DNA of 64,000 nt. Source: Paraburkholderia sp. (GTDB lineage: Bacteria > Pseudomonadota > Gammaproteobacteria > Burkholderiales > Burkholderiaceae). Every line of letters begins with the position of its first letter. Positions within the stretch are counted from its first letter, which is position 1. Where the stretch lies: assembly GCF_024281035.1 (NCBI RefSeq), contig NZ_JAMXLH010000005.1, forward strand, positions 33,850-97,849, in the 5' to 3' direction. Shown here in pieces: positions 33,294 through 42,073 of the stretch. Both the position numbers and the translations under genes were made by a program. The notes below the pieces were generated by a model. That model did not search any database, was not told the DNA's origin, and saw nothing but the letters and a program-made list of their open reading frames with translations.

Positions 33294-33683
33294 TCAAAGC
33301 GCTACATTGCGCGCAAATGCGGCGCATCCCGCATCCACGAGCGGCTCGACCATCTCGCGCCGCGCTTCGGGCAGGAAATCGCTCTGCCACAGGAAGCGGC
33401 AGTGACCTGGCCCGTCCGGAACGATCTGCATCGACGCGTGGTGATGTTCGAACTGGTCGCTCAAAACCGCGTAAGCGATCCGCATGCGCGTTTCGTCGAT
33501 CGTGACGATGCGCTCCTGAATCACCGCGCCGTTAGCAAACGTGACGGTGCGTGTATCGCCGTCGAACGTGCAGTTCGTCAGCACGCCCGCGAACGCGTGG
33601 GCAGCGTTGCCCGGATCGCGCAGCGCGCGCCACGCGTGGGCTGCATCGGTTTCCAGTTCGAGTTCCCGAAAGAGCGAAGTCAT
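33294..33683 (-). CDS. SRPBCC (polyketide cyclase/START-like) family protein
   Basis: The 129-aa soluble protein starts after an AAGGAGAG ribosome-binding site. Its pattern (MTSLFRELELETDAAHAWRALRDPG..., TFANGAVIQERIVTIDE, HHASMQIVPDGPGHCRFLWQSDFLP) fits the small START-like fold that binds hydrophobic ligands. No ligand or partner can be named. It stands between the czc promoter and an EamA transporter gene. Confidence 0.78.
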   Translation of the reverse strand: MTSLFRELELETDAAHAWRALRDPGNAAHAFAGVLTNCTFDGDTRTVTFANGAVIQERIVTIDETRMRIAYAVLSDQFEHHHASMQIVPDGPGHCRFLWQSDFLPEARREMVEPLVDAGCAAFARNVAL

Positions 33684-33801
33684 CGCGGTCTCTCCTTTTC
33701 ACGGCGTGCGCCGAACGGACCTGGCCGCATTGTGCTCGCGCCCGACGCGGCAATCCTGGGAAAAACTGCACCTGGCGTGCGCTCGCTTCGCTCGACGCGC
33801 C

Positions 33802-34872
33802 TCAGTGCGAATGGCGGTGGTGCACGTCCGGGAAATGCCGGTGACTGTGCGTCACGGGCGCGTGATGATGCGCATGGGTATGCGGCTCGGTGCCGTCCCA
33901 GTCGAAGTCGTGTTCGTGCTGGTGGTGCTCGTCGTGGCGGTGCCGGTGCGTGTGATCGAGCGGCTCGTGCGTGTGCTCGTGCTCGTGGCGCTCGCGCACG
34001 TGCAGCCACACGCCGAGCGCCATGAGTGCAGCCGCGAGCCAGAAGGTTGCCGCGGGACGCTCGGGCCACAGCGTGAGCGAAAGCGCCACGCCGAACAGCG
34101 GCGCGACCGAAAAATAAGCGCCCGTGCGCGCCGTGCCGAGATGGCGCAGCGCGACGACGAAGAGCACCAGACTTATTCCATAGCCCGCGAAGCCCACGGC
34201 CATGGCGCTGGCCATCCGGCCCGCATCGGGCCAGTGCGCGCCGAGCGCGAACGCGATGGCGAGATTCACGGGACCTGCGACGAGTCCCTTCAGGCATGCG
34301 ACGACCATCGCGTCGTTGGTGGAGACCTTGCGGGTGAGATTGTTGTCGATGGCCCAGCACAGGCACGCTCCGGCCACGAGCAGTTCGCCCGGCTCGCCAG
34401 GTGTTATGCCCGTGTGAGAGGCGGAAAACGAAAGCAGGACGCCCCCGGCGACGATGGCCGCCATGCCGAGGAAGATCTGCGTGTCGACGTTCTCACGGAA
34501 ACAGAGCCACGCGATCAACGCCGTAAAGACGCCTTCGAGATTGAGCAGCAGCGAACTGGCGGCGGCGGGCGCGGTGCTCAGGCCGAGCATCAGCAGCGCC
34601 GGTCCAGCAATGCCGCCCGCTGCAATCGCGCCGAGCAGCCAGGGCAATTCGGCGACCTTCAGGAGACTACCGGCGTGCGGCTCGCTTGCCTTGCCGCGCC
34701 CATGCCGCACGGCGATCGTGATAGCGAGGCCGAGACCGCTGCCCAGATAGAAAAGCCCCGCAACCATGAACGGCGGCAGAGCGCCGAGCAGGGCTTTCGC
34801 GAGCGGCGTGGTTACGCCGAACAGGGTCGCGGCGAGCAGGGCCGTGACGATGGCGTTCTGATGGGACTTCAT
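33802..34872 (-). CDS. EamA/DMT-family transporter with His-rich C-terminal tail
   Basis: The 356-aa protein has ten hydrophobic helices in two EamA repeats, as in drug/metabolite transporters. The final 60 residues are strikingly rich in His with Glu and Asp (for example HEHEHTHEPLDHTHRHRHDE and HTHAHHHAP), a likely cytoplasmic metal-binding tail. The start at 34872 (MKSHQNAIVTALL) removes 21 polar residues of the longer frame. The position between the czc locus and a LysE exporter suggests metal or cation handling, but the substrate is not known. Confidence 0.87.
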   Translation of the reverse strand: MKSHQNAIVTALLAATLFGVTTPLAKALLGALPPFMVAGLFYLGSGLGLAITIAVRHGRGKASEPHAGSLLKVAELPWLLGAIAAGGIAGPALLMLGLSTAPAAASSLLLNLEGVFTALIAWLCFRENVDTQIFLGMAAIVAGGVLLSFSASHTGITPGEPGELLVAGACLCWAIDNNLTRKVSTNDAMVVACLKGLVAGPVNLAIAFALGAHWPDAGRMASAMAVGFAGYGISLVLFVVALRHLGTARTGAYFSVAPLFGVALSLTLWPERPAATFWLAAALMALGVWLHVRERHEHEHTHEPLDHTHRHRHDEHHQHEHDFDWDGTEPHTHAHHHAPVTHSHRHFPDVHHRHSH

Positions 34873-34956
34873 GGTCGGGACGAAGCAGCGGTCGATGTGC
34901 GCGATTTTACGCGCGAGAGGCCCGTGTGGCGCCACGGTGCCCCGGCGGCGTGGCGC

Positions 34957-35592
34957 TTACTGCCGAATCAGCGCCATCATTGCGCCGAAACCCACGAATA
35001 CGCCGCCGGTCAGGCGATTGAAGGCCTTCGCGACGCGGCGATTCTTGAGCGCGGCGCCGATGCGCGTGCCGCAACCGCCGTAGACGAGATACCAGCTCAC
35101 CTCGACGACCGCGAACGTCGTGACAAGGATGCCGAACTGCGGCAACGTGGGCCGGCTTGCGTCGATGAATTGCGGCAGCAGCGCGGCGGCGAACAGGATC
35201 GCCTTCGGATTGCTGCTCGCCACGAGGAAGCCGTTGCGAAAGAGCGCGCCGGGGCGCCGCGCAACCGCCGCGACAGGCGACTCGGCTTCGTGGGCGCCGT
35301 CGTCGTGCACGGGCGCAATCCAGGCCTTGACGCCGAGGTAGACAAGATAGGCCGCGCCGATCAGGCGAAGGGCGTCGAACATGGCGGGCCAGGCTTTCAG
35401 GAACACACCGAGTCCGGCTGCGGACACCGAGAGCATCAGCACGAGCGCGGAGAGGCACCCGGCCATGCTGGCGCTGGTGCGGCGCAGGCCGTATTGCGCG
35501 CCGTGCGACATGATGAGCAGCATGTTGGGGCCGGGGATGGCGGAAATCACGAAGACGGTGGCGAGAAAGAGCCACCAGGTATGCAGACTCAT
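34957..35592 (-). CDS. LysE-family amino-acid exporter (RhtB-like)
   Basis: The 211-aa inner-membrane protein has five to six helices. The family signature is present: AIPGPNMLLIMSHGAQYGLRR near the N terminus, KAWPAMFDALRLIGAAYLVYLG, then NPKAILFAAALLPQF. The start at 35592 (MSLHTWWLFLATV) fits the family; 31 upstream in-frame residues are not membrane-like. The exported amino acid is unknown. Confidence 0.9.
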   Translation of the reverse strand: MSLHTWWLFLATVFVISAIPGPNMLLIMSHGAQYGLRRTSASMAGCLSALVLMLSVSAAGLGVFLKAWPAMFDALRLIGAAYLVYLGVKAWIAPVHDDGAHEAESPVAAVARRPGALFRNGFLVASSNPKAILFAAALLPQFIDASRPTLPQFGILVTTFAVVEVSWYLVYGGCGTRIGAALKNRRVAKAFNRLTGGVFVGFGAMMALIRQ

Positions 35593-35857
35593 GACGACGG
35601 CGGACAGAAGTGGGGCGGGACGGAGATTATGCCAGCGCCGGTGCTTTGCCCGCTGGTGCGCCGCAACAATTTCGAAACGTTTCAATCGTTAAATATTGTC
35701 AACTTCGGGCGATTGAGATTGATACGCAGGATCCGCTCGACCAGAATAAAACGATACGTGCGTGTGCGAAGGCGCGCGGCGGGTGGCTGGCGGTATGCGC
35801 GCAACGGGCGCGCAGGCGCCTTTCGACGGCGATGGAAGCTGACAACTGGAGGATCGT

Positions 35858-36079
35858 ATGGGCATTCTGGACAAGGTAGGCGAGGTTGTAGGTGCAGTGG
35901 CCGCAGTCGAAGCGACGGAAAAGCTGGACCCGGACGCAGGCTTCCTGACGAAGGCTGCCGCAGCCGTCGCGGGTTTCGAGGGCGCGGGCAAGCTGGAAGA
36001 GGTGGTTGAAAAGAAAGAGGAAGAGAAGAAGGACGACGAGAACGCTCAGCAAGCCGACAGTTCCGATTCGCAGGCGTAA
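35858..36079 (+). CDS. Small acidic protein of unknown function (73 aa)
   Basis: A clear ribosome-binding site (AACTGGAGGATCGT) precedes the ATG, and a strong intrinsic terminator follows, so this is a genuine short transcription unit. The N-terminal 50 residues are Ala/Gly/Val-rich and could form amphipathic helices (MGILDKVGEVVGAVAAVEA...). The C terminus is a highly charged run of Lys, Glu, Asp and Gln. No signal peptide or known domain was recognised. Confidence 0.7.
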   Translation: MGILDKVGEVVGAVAAVEATEKLDPDAGFLTKAAAAVAGFEGAGKLEEVVEKKEEEKKDDENAQQADSSDSQA

Positions 36080-36130
36080 CGGTTCGAGTTGGACGGCGCT
36101 GCGGCTCGCGCGCCGAACGCCAGAGATCGA

Positions 36131-36168
36131 AAGCCGCGGTTTTACGACCGCGGCTTTTTCCTTTTTTG
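36131..36168 (+). terminator. Strong intrinsic terminator
   Basis: AGCCGCGGT and ACCGCGGCT pair (36132-36155) and are followed by TTTTTCCTTTTTT. It ends the 73-aa gene transcript. Confidence 0.9.
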
Positions 36169-36388
36169 GGAGCCCGGCGTATGCAGTAGTCCGACCCGCT
36201 GCGTCCTCGCCTGATTCGTGCGCTATTGATACTTTTTTCGACCTGATCGACGCGAAAAAATATATTGGACGTCTTACCGGCCCTCTCGCAACATTCCTTG
36301 TTTGCCGGCCCGCCGCCGCCTGAAACGGCGCACGGGCAGGCCCGGACACAACGCCGAACCCTGATAACCACAATATTCGAGGACACAC
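36169..36388. promoter_or_regulatory. Leader/promoter region of ilvD
   Basis: No gene is supported between the terminator and ilvD. An AT-rich patch contains TTCGAC, then TATATT (36261-36266) 18 bp later, a weak sigma70-like pair. No leader peptide rich in branched-chain codons was found. Confidence 0.35.
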
Positions 36389-38251
36389 ATGCCTGACTAT
36401 CGATCGCGAACTTCGACTCATGGCCGGAACATGGCTGGCGCGCGCGCCCTGTGGCGCGCCACCGGCATGAAGGACGGCGACTTCGGCAAGCCGATCATCG
36501 CCGTGGTCAACTCCTTTACCCAGTTCGTGCCGGGCCACGTTCACCTGCGCGACCTCGGCGCGCTGGTGGCGCGCGAGATCGAGGCCGCCGGCGGTGTGGC
36601 CAAGGAATTCAACACCATCGCGGTGGACGACGGCATCGCCATGGGTCACGGCGGCATGCTGTATTCGCTGCCGTCGCGCGAGCTGATCGCCGACTCGGTC
36701 GAGTACATGGTCAACGCGCACTGCGCCGATGCCATGGTCTGCATCTCGAACTGCGACAAGATCACCCCCGGCATGCTGATGGCCGCGATGCGCCTGAACA
36801 TCCCCGTGGTGTTCGTCTCCGGCGGCCCGATGGAGGCTGGCAAGATCAAGTCGCCGGCCGACGGCCAGGTGATCGCCAAGATCGACCTGATCGACGCGAT
36901 GATCAAGGCGGCCGATCCCAAGGTGAGCGACGCCGAGGCCGAGGAAGCCGAGCGCAACGCCTGCCCGACGTGCGGTTCCTGCTCCGGCATGTTCACCGCC
37001 AATTCGATGAACTGCCTGACAGAAGCGATCGGCCTTGCCCTGCCGGGCAACGGCACCATCGTTGCGACGCACGCCTGGCGCCGCGGTTTGTTCGAGCAGG
37101 CCGGCCGCCTGATCGTCGACCTGTGCCGCCGCTACTACCAGGAAGACGACGCGTCGGTGCTGCCGCGCAGCATCGCGACCAAGCGCGCCTTCGAGAACGC
37201 CATGGCGCTGGACGTGGCCATGGGCGGCTCCACCAACACGGTGCTGCACCTGCTGGCGGCGGCGCAGGAGGCGGGCGTCGACTTCACGATGACCGACATC
37301 GACCGCATCTCGCGCAAGGTGCCTTGCCTGTGCAAGGCCGCGCCCGCGACCGACAAGTACCACATCGAAGACGTGCACCGCGCGGGCGGCATCCTCGGCA
37401 TTCTCGGCGAGCTGCTGCGCGCCGACCTGATCGACCCGGGTTGCGGCAACGTGCACAGCGGCACGCTGGGCGCTGCGATCGCGCGCTGGGACGTGAACGG
37501 AAGCACCGACGAGGCTGCGCACAAGTTCTATCGCGCTGCGCCGGGCGGCGTCGCAACCCAGGTCGCCTTCAGCCAGGAAGCCACCTTCAATTCGCTGGAT
37601 CTCGACCGCGAGAGCGGCTGCATCCGCAGCAAGGAACACGCGTACTCGAAAGACGGCGGCCTGGCCGTGCTGTACGGCAACCTCGCCGAGAAGGGCTGCA
37701 TCGTCAAGACCGCGGGCGTGGACGAGTCGCAGTGGGTGTTCTCCGGCCGCGCTCGCGTGTATGAGAGCCAGGACGATGCTGTCGAAGGCATCCTCGGCGA
37801 CCAGGTGCAGCCGGGCGACGTGGTCATCATCCGCTACGAAGGGCCCAAGGGCGGTCCGGGCATGCAGGAGATGCTGTATCCGACCTCGTACCTGAAGTCC
37901 AAGGACCTCGGCAAGAGCTGCGCGCTCTTCACCGATGGCCGCTTCTCGGGCGGATCCTCGGGTCTCGTGATCGGCCATGCCTCGCCGGAAGCGGCGGAGG
38001 GCGGCACGGTGGCGCTCGTCAACGATGGCGACGCCATTCACATCGACATCCCTAACCGCAAGATCCACCTCGACGTCTCCGACGAGGAACTGGCGCGCCG
38101 CCGCGCCGCCATGGAAGCGCGCGGCGCGCGTGCGTGGCAGCCGGAGAATCGCGAGCGCGTGGTCTCGGTTGCGCTGCAGGCATACGCGGCGCTGGCCACT
38201 TCGGCTGACCGCGGCGCCGTGCGGGATCTCTCGCAGCTGAAGCGCAAGTAA
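36389..38251 (+). CDS. ilvD: Dihydroxy-acid dehydratase
   Basis: The 620-aa Fe-S enzyme makes the 2-keto acids for valine and isoleucine synthesis. Cluster-ligand Cys motifs are present ([11 protein letters not shown] and [11 protein letters not shown]), as are the N-terminal [18 protein letters not shown] and the C-terminal [12 protein letters not shown]. Length fits the long (E. coli-type) class. GAGGACACAC precedes the ATG. It stands alone as a monocistron, followed by a perfect hairpin. Confidence 0.97.
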   Translation: MPDYRSRTSTHGRNMAGARALWRATGMKDGDFGKPIIAVVNSFTQFVPGHVHLRDLGALVAREIEAAGGVAKEFNTIAVDDGIAMGHGGMLYSLPSRELIADSVEYMVNAHCADAMVCISNCDKITPGMLMAAMRLNIPVVFVSGGPMEAGKIKSPADGQVIAKIDLIDAMIKAADPKVSDAEAEEAERNACPTCGSCSGMFTANSMNCLTEAIGLALPGNGTIVATHAWRRGLFEQAGRLIVDLCRRYYQEDDASVLPRSIATKRAFENAMALDVAMGGSTNTVLHLLAAAQEAGVDFTMTDIDRISRKVPCLCKAAPATDKYHIEDVHRAGGILGILGELLRADLIDPGCGNVHSGTLGAAIARWDVNGSTDEAAHKFYRAAPGGVATQVAFSQEATFNSLDLDRESGCIRSKEHAYSKDGGLAVLYGNLAEKGCIVKTAGVDESQWVFSGRARVYESQDDAVEGILGDQVQPGDVVIIRYEGPKGGPGMQEMLYPTSYLKSKDLGKSCALFTDGRFSGGSSGLVIGHASPEAAEGGTVALVNDGDAIHIDIPNRKIHLDVSDEELARRRAAMEARGARAWQPENRERVVSVALQAYAALATSADRGAVRDLSQLKRK

Positions 38252-38293
38252 AGGGCCGCGCTGTACGGTCGACAGCCATCAGGCGATAACGGA

Positions 38294-38334
38294 CGACGGG
38301 ACCGATATGCGAGTAGCGCATATCGGTCCCGTCG
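38294..38334 (+). terminator. Perfect 18-bp hairpin after ilvD
   Basis: CGACGGGACCGATATGCG (38294-38311) pairs perfectly with 38317-38334 around the loop AGTAG. It has no long T-tract, so it may act as a terminator or as an mRNA 3' stabiliser. Confidence 0.65.
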
Positions 38335-38653
38335 CCGTTTGGGCGATGCCGAAATCATTTGCACCGCATCGTATTGATGGCGATTGATGAGCGGCTTTTC
38401 TGGTTCCAGATAATTCGAATTGCAATGCATATTGCAGCTGGATGAGTGGGGCGATGAATCAAATCGGCAACGGCAGGATTCGGTTCGTTGCAGACTTGGG
38501 CCGCACTCTCACGCTTGACGGCGTGTGAAGAAACCGTAACCACGGGTAAGCGGAATCGTCGAATGACGCCCGGAAAATCGAGTCAGAGCGAGCCGTCTGC
38601 AACCGTTCAGGCCTGCTAGACTTAAAGTCTCCCGGTCAACCATGGAGGAAAAC
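38335..38653. other. Intergenic region before the 62-aa gene
   Basis: No gene is seen. The region is AT-richer around 38340-38440 and should hold the promoter of the following small gene. Confidence 0.45.
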
Positions 38654-38842
38654 ATGACGACCGTTTACGTCGTGAAAACCGGTGACCAGTTCCTCTGCGC
38701 CGCAGAGGATGGAGACATCGGCATGGCGCCGGCGACCGAAGATGCCAAGTGCTTTCTCTCGTATGAAGAGGCGGAAAAAGTCGCGCACGCGCACGCCGAT
38801 CCCGGATACGAAATTGTGGCCATCGTCGTTACCCGGCACTAA
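38654..38842 (+). CDS. Small conserved-looking protein of unknown function (62 aa)
   Basis: The ATG at 38654 follows a canonical GGAGG site (ATGGAGGAAAAC), which favours it over the ATG at 38642. The peptide (MTTVYVVKTGDQFLCAAEDG..., then SYEEAEKVAHAH and YEIVAIVVTRH) has an alternating hydrophobic pattern suggesting a small alpha/beta fold. No domain or signal peptide was recognised. A hairpin follows the gene. Confidence 0.7.
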   Translation: MTTVYVVKTGDQFLCAAEDGDIGMAPATEDAKCFLSYEEAEKVAHAHADPGYEIVAIVVTRH

Positions 38843-38872
38843 CGCTGAGTTCGCTGGACGCTCGCTAAAAGA

Positions 38873-38903
38873 GGGCGCCAGCATTTTTGCTGGCGCTTGC
38901 GTT
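38873..38903 (+). terminator. Hairpin after the 62-aa gene
   Basis: GCGCCAGC (38875-38882) pairs with GCTGGCGC (38889-38896) around ATTTTT. The T-run after the stem is poor, so termination is probable but not certain. Confidence 0.6.
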
Positions 38904-39100
38904 AAAGCGACGACGCCCAAGCACCACGGCCGTCGTTTCAACGCAGGATTGCTGCATCCAATGCGAATCAAGGTAATTCGGCGTAGGGCAAGCCTGCGAC
39001 GATCTTTGTGCTCGATCGAGAAGTGCGGTGCGGCCAGTTTCGGTCACGCGACGTTCTGGTCCAGCCTTGTTTTTTTCGCCGAACCCCAAGAATCAGCCCA

Positions 39101-39535
39101 CTATAAAGTGCCTTTTACTTCTTCGTATCCAACAAAAAGGCTATAGCGTTTTGTAGTAAAGCGGATAACACAATACGCCGGATCATCGGGGCCGCTCCAT
39201 TCGCTTCCCATGACCGGAAACCACATATCATTTTTGGTTTCGGGATCGGTCAATATTTCAGCCGTGCCCACAAGCGTTATGTTGTACTCGCTGGTGTTGA
39301 CACACACGCTGGCACGATTGCAGTTTTTAATTCGCTGCGCTGAATCTCTATCAAGTGAAGTGGCAAACGTAAGCCATTTGATGCCGTCTGCTTTTGCGAT
39401 GGTCAATGTGGAGGCCGTGGGATAGCCATCTTCATCGATGAGTGCAAGAGCAGCGTATCCCGCCATGCCGCCGCCAATATAGCCCGTTTTCGCATTAATT
39501 ATTTCTGCTGCTTTGGCGACAATATCCTGATTCAT
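39101..39535 (-). CDS. Pyridoxamine 5'-phosphate oxidase-family (FMN-binding split barrel) protein
   Basis: The 144-aa protein matches the general-stress/PNPOx-like group: YAALALIDEDGYPTASTLTIAKADGIKWLTFATSLDRDSAQRIKNC is the split-barrel core, and SEYNITLVGTAEIL follows. These proteins bind flavin or haem; the substrate is unknown. GC content is lower than in flanking genes, which hints at acquisition. AAGGATC precedes the ATG. Confidence 0.82.
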   Translation of the reverse strand: MNQDIVAKAAEIINAKTGYIGGGMAGYAALALIDEDGYPTASTLTIAKADGIKWLTFATSLDRDSAQRIKNCNRASVCVNTSEYNITLVGTAEILTDPETKNDMWFPVMGSEWSGPDDPAYCVIRFTTKRYSLFVGYEEVKGTL

Positions 39536-39583
39536 TTTTCAGATCCTTTCTGAAAAAAGATTCCGTAGTGGATCCCGGGTTTC

Positions 39584-39907
39584 TCACCGCGGTAGAAACT
39601 GCTGGCACTCCGTATCGAACCAATAATTGACCAGGCGCTGCGCCGCCTGCAGATCGTCTGGATAGTATGGGTCGTCGTTCCATGGTGACGGGTTGTAGCC
39701 CGCTTTCCTCAGGGCCACAAGTTCGCTCTGGTGTTCCGCCATCGTCGGAGGCGCGTTGCTTCTAAGCGCGGCCAGATCACGGCACTCCGTTGGGGTCAGA
39801 TGTGGCCCGCTTTGTTGCCAGCCTTGTGGCGCGGTGCCGACGGCACAACCGGTCAGCAGCAGTACCAACGCAGTAAGCGTCGAGCAATTTTTCGGGAGGT
39901 TTTCCAT
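39584..39907 (-). CDS. DUF4148-like lipoprotein
   Basis: The 107-aa protein has a lipoprotein signal (hydrophobic ALVLLLTGC with lipobox Cys at about residue 21). The mature part has the Burkholderiales DUF4148 pattern (SELVALRKAGYNPS...DDPYYPDDLQAAQRLV). Members are small periplasmic or outer-membrane proteins of unknown function. It is 48 bp upstream of the PNPOx-like gene on the same strand, so the two may be co-transcribed. Confidence 0.75.
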   Translation of the reverse strand: MENLPKNCSTLTALVLLLTGCAVGTAPQGWQQSGPHLTPTECRDLAALRSNAPPTMAEHQSELVALRKAGYNPSPWNDDPYYPDDLQAAQRLVNYWFDTECQQFLPR

Positions 39908-40342
39908 AATGCATCTCCACGCGTCTGATTAGCGTAACGCAAGCGGCGCGATGCCGCCGGTCACGCGTGACTTCCGCTTCTATTTTGCCTGAGGCCAGTC
40001 ACCGGAAGAGGCGCACTGTACAAAGAGAAGAAAGCCAGGCGCCAGCGCCTTGAATGACCGGCGTACGTCAAAAAGAGAAGTCCGCACATCGGTTGTCGTG
40101 CGTCGCGGAAGGGGCGGTTTTTGCCGCCCCAATCGTCTGGACGCGCGGCGCACGATTAACGCTGCGGCAAGACCAGCGTCGGTTCACTTTGAGCCGCTCG
40201 CGAACCCTGCAGCGTAGACGTCCAAAGATCTCCTCGGGCCTGACGAGCAGTCATTCGGTTCGAGCGCACGCTGCCTGGCAGGCTGCGCTCGTCTGACCCA
40301 AAAGTTGCACCGGCAACGTTATAAATAGACTCCGTTCAATTG
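39908..40342. other. Gene-free region before dmeR
   Basis: No gene is supported. A hairpin GGGGCGG/CCGCCCC lies at 40111-40130 without a T-tract. The reading frames here have no family or start signal. Confidence 0.45.
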
Positions 40343-40392
40343 ATACCTATACCCCGGTACCCTATCCGGCGTAATATAGCCCCCTACCGTAT
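40343..40392 (+). promoter_or_regulatory. G/C-tract operator region of dmeR (RcnR-family type)
   Basis: Two C-tracts flanked by AT-rich half-sites lie just before dmeR: CTATACCCCGGTA and ATATAGCCCCCTACCGTAT. RcnR/DmeR-family repressors recognise such ATA-C(n)-TAT-like sites, so autoregulation is likely. The second site overlaps the expected core promoter. Confidence 0.55.
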
Positions 40393-40404
40393 TCAGGAGG
40401 GGCC

Positions 40405-40677
40405 GTGAGCCATACGATTCGCGACAAACAGAAGTTGCTCAACCGGGTTCGCCGCATTAAGGGGCAGGTCGAGGCCATTGAGCGCGCACTCGAAGAAGAG
40501 CGCGGCTGCATGGATGTGCTCCAACTCATTACCAGTACGCGAGGCGCGATGAACGGCCTGCTTGCCGTGGTGCTTGAAGATCACATCCGAACGCATCTCG
40601 TCGACGCAGAGCCGGACGACGGGCACGGCAGCGGCACCGAGCAACTGATTGAGGTAGTCCGCAGCTACTTCAAGTAA
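40405..40677 (+). CDS. dmeR: Ni/Co-responsive repressor, RcnR/DmeR type (CsoR family)
   Basis: The 90-aa all-helical repressor starts with GTG after CAGGAGGGGCC. It carries the complete RcnR metal-ligand set at the RcnR positions: His3, Cys35, His60 and His64. Formaldehyde sensors of the family (FrmR) lack the His64 form. Metal binding should release it from the G/C-tract operator upstream. The downstream gene encodes a DmeF efflux pump 9 bp away, so the pair forms a dmeRF operon. Confidence 0.9.
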   Translation: MSHTIRDKQKLLNRVRRIKGQVEAIERALEEERGCMDVLQLITSTRGAMNGLLAVVLEDHIRTHLVDAEPDDGHGSGTEQLIEVVRSYFK

Positions 40678-40686
40678 GAGGAAACC

Positions 40687-41982
40687 ATGAGCAGCTTTGA
40701 AAATTCCGCTTTCGGAGCGGGGCACGACCATATCTTCCTGGGTGCGGGCCATGAAGACAACGAGCGCAGGACCTGGATGGTGATTGCCCTGTGCAGCGCG
40801 ATGATGGTGGCTGAAATTGTCGGCGGCAGTCTTTTTGGCTCGCTGGCGCTCGTCGCCGATGGTCTGCATATGTCGACACATGCCGGCGCGATGCTGATTG
40901 CCGCTTTGGCGTACACCTACGCGCGCAAGCATGCGACCGACAACCGCTTCGTATTCGGCACCGGCAAGCTGGGCGACCTCGCAGGCTTTACCAGCGCCAT
41001 CGTGCTCGCCATGATTGCGCTGCTGATCGGATACGAAGCCGTGTCGCGCTTTCTCTCACCCGTGCCTATCCACTTCGGTCAGGCGATTCCTATCGCCGTG
41101 CTTGGATTGCTGGTCAATCTTGCGAGTGTCTGGCTGCTCAGCGACGACCACCATGGCCACAGTCATGGTCATGGTCACAGCCACGGACACGGCCATGGTC
41201 ACAGCCACGAAGACGAACACGGTCACGAAGACGAAGTCCATCGCATCTCCGGCAGTACGGGCGTGATTGCTTTGTCGGTATTCGAAGACGGTGTACCGCC
41301 TGTTTTCCGCATTACGCCCGAAACGGCTTCTGCGAAGCTGAACGCCGATGCTGTTTCAGTTACGACGATTCGCCCCGATGGCACGCGGCAGACCTTCGCA
41401 TTCGCCGATCACGGTGGCTATCTGGAGTCGACGGACGACATTCCCGAGCCGCATGCATTCAGGGCCATTGTCCGGTTGCCTGATGGTGAGCATCGGATTG
41501 CGTTCGAGGAGCACGAGCACGATCACGACGATGCACAGGCGGCCGCAAATCGTGACCACAACATCCGCTCGGCCTACATTCACGTCATTGCCGACGCGGC
41601 GGTTTCCGTGCTCGCGATCATCGGCTTGCTGCTGGCGCGTGCGTTTGGCTGGGTCTGGATGGACCCGCTTGCGGGCGTAATCGGCGCCCTGGTGATTGCA
41701 AACTGGTCGTGGGGCTTGATGCGCGATACGGGCGGCATTTTGCTCGACATGAATCTGGACAAGCGCATGGCCGAGAACGTCCGTCATGCCATCGAAGACA
41801 ACGGCGACACCGTGCTCGATCTCCACGTCTGGCGCGTCGGGCCGGGGCACATGAGTGCGGTGGTTTCAGTTGTCACACGAGAAGCGCAGCGTAGCCCAGG
41901 TTTCTATCATGCGGTGCTCAAGCGGTTCAAGGGGCTGTCGCATTTGACGGTCGAAGTCAATCCGGCCCGCCCGGCCACGTGA
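40687..41982 (+). CDS. dmeF: Co/Ni efflux pump DmeF (CDF family)
   Basis: The 431-aa cation diffusion facilitator exports cobalt and nickel in relatives. Six helices are evident, with ALVADGLHMSTHAGA (metal site of helix 2) and IHVIADAAVSV (helix 5). A long His-rich cytoplasmic loop between helices 4 and 5 contains repeated HGHSHGHGHSHG and a later EEHEHDHDD. The FGTGKLGDLAGF motif is characteristic of DmeF. It is 9 bp after dmeR. Confidence 0.93.
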   Translation: MSSFENSAFGAGHDHIFLGAGHEDNERRTWMVIALCSAMMVAEIVGGSLFGSLALVADGLHMSTHAGAMLIAALAYTYARKHATDNRFVFGTGKLGDLAGFTSAIVLAMIALLIGYEAVSRFLSPVPIHFGQAIPIAVLGLLVNLASVWLLSDDHHGHSHGHGHSHGHGHGHSHEDEHGHEDEVHRISGSTGVIALSVFEDGVPPVFRITPETASAKLNADAVSVTTIRPDGTRQTFAFADHGGYLESTDDIPEPHAFRAIVRLPDGEHRIAFEEHEHDHDDAQAAANRDHNIRSAYIHVIADAAVSVLAIIGLLLARAFGWVWMDPLAGVIGALVIANWSWGLMRDTGGILLDMNLDKRMAENVRHAIEDNGDTVLDLHVWRVGPGHMSAVVSVVTREAQRSPGFYHAVLKRFKGLSHLTVEVNPARPAT

Positions 41983-42073
41983 GCGATGGCAGTCAAACTG
42001 CATTTCATGGAAGCGTGGTGCGCAGTGTTTCAGTGCATTCGACATTCAGATAAACGGTAACCGGGGAGTGGGA

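Noticed and set aside
35699..38068. 789-aa minus-strand frame
   Set aside because: Antisense to ilvD and the 73-aa gene; biased composition.
41155..41235. Repeated CATGGTCACAG-like DNA
   Set aside because: It codes the His-rich loop of DmeF and is explained by the protein.
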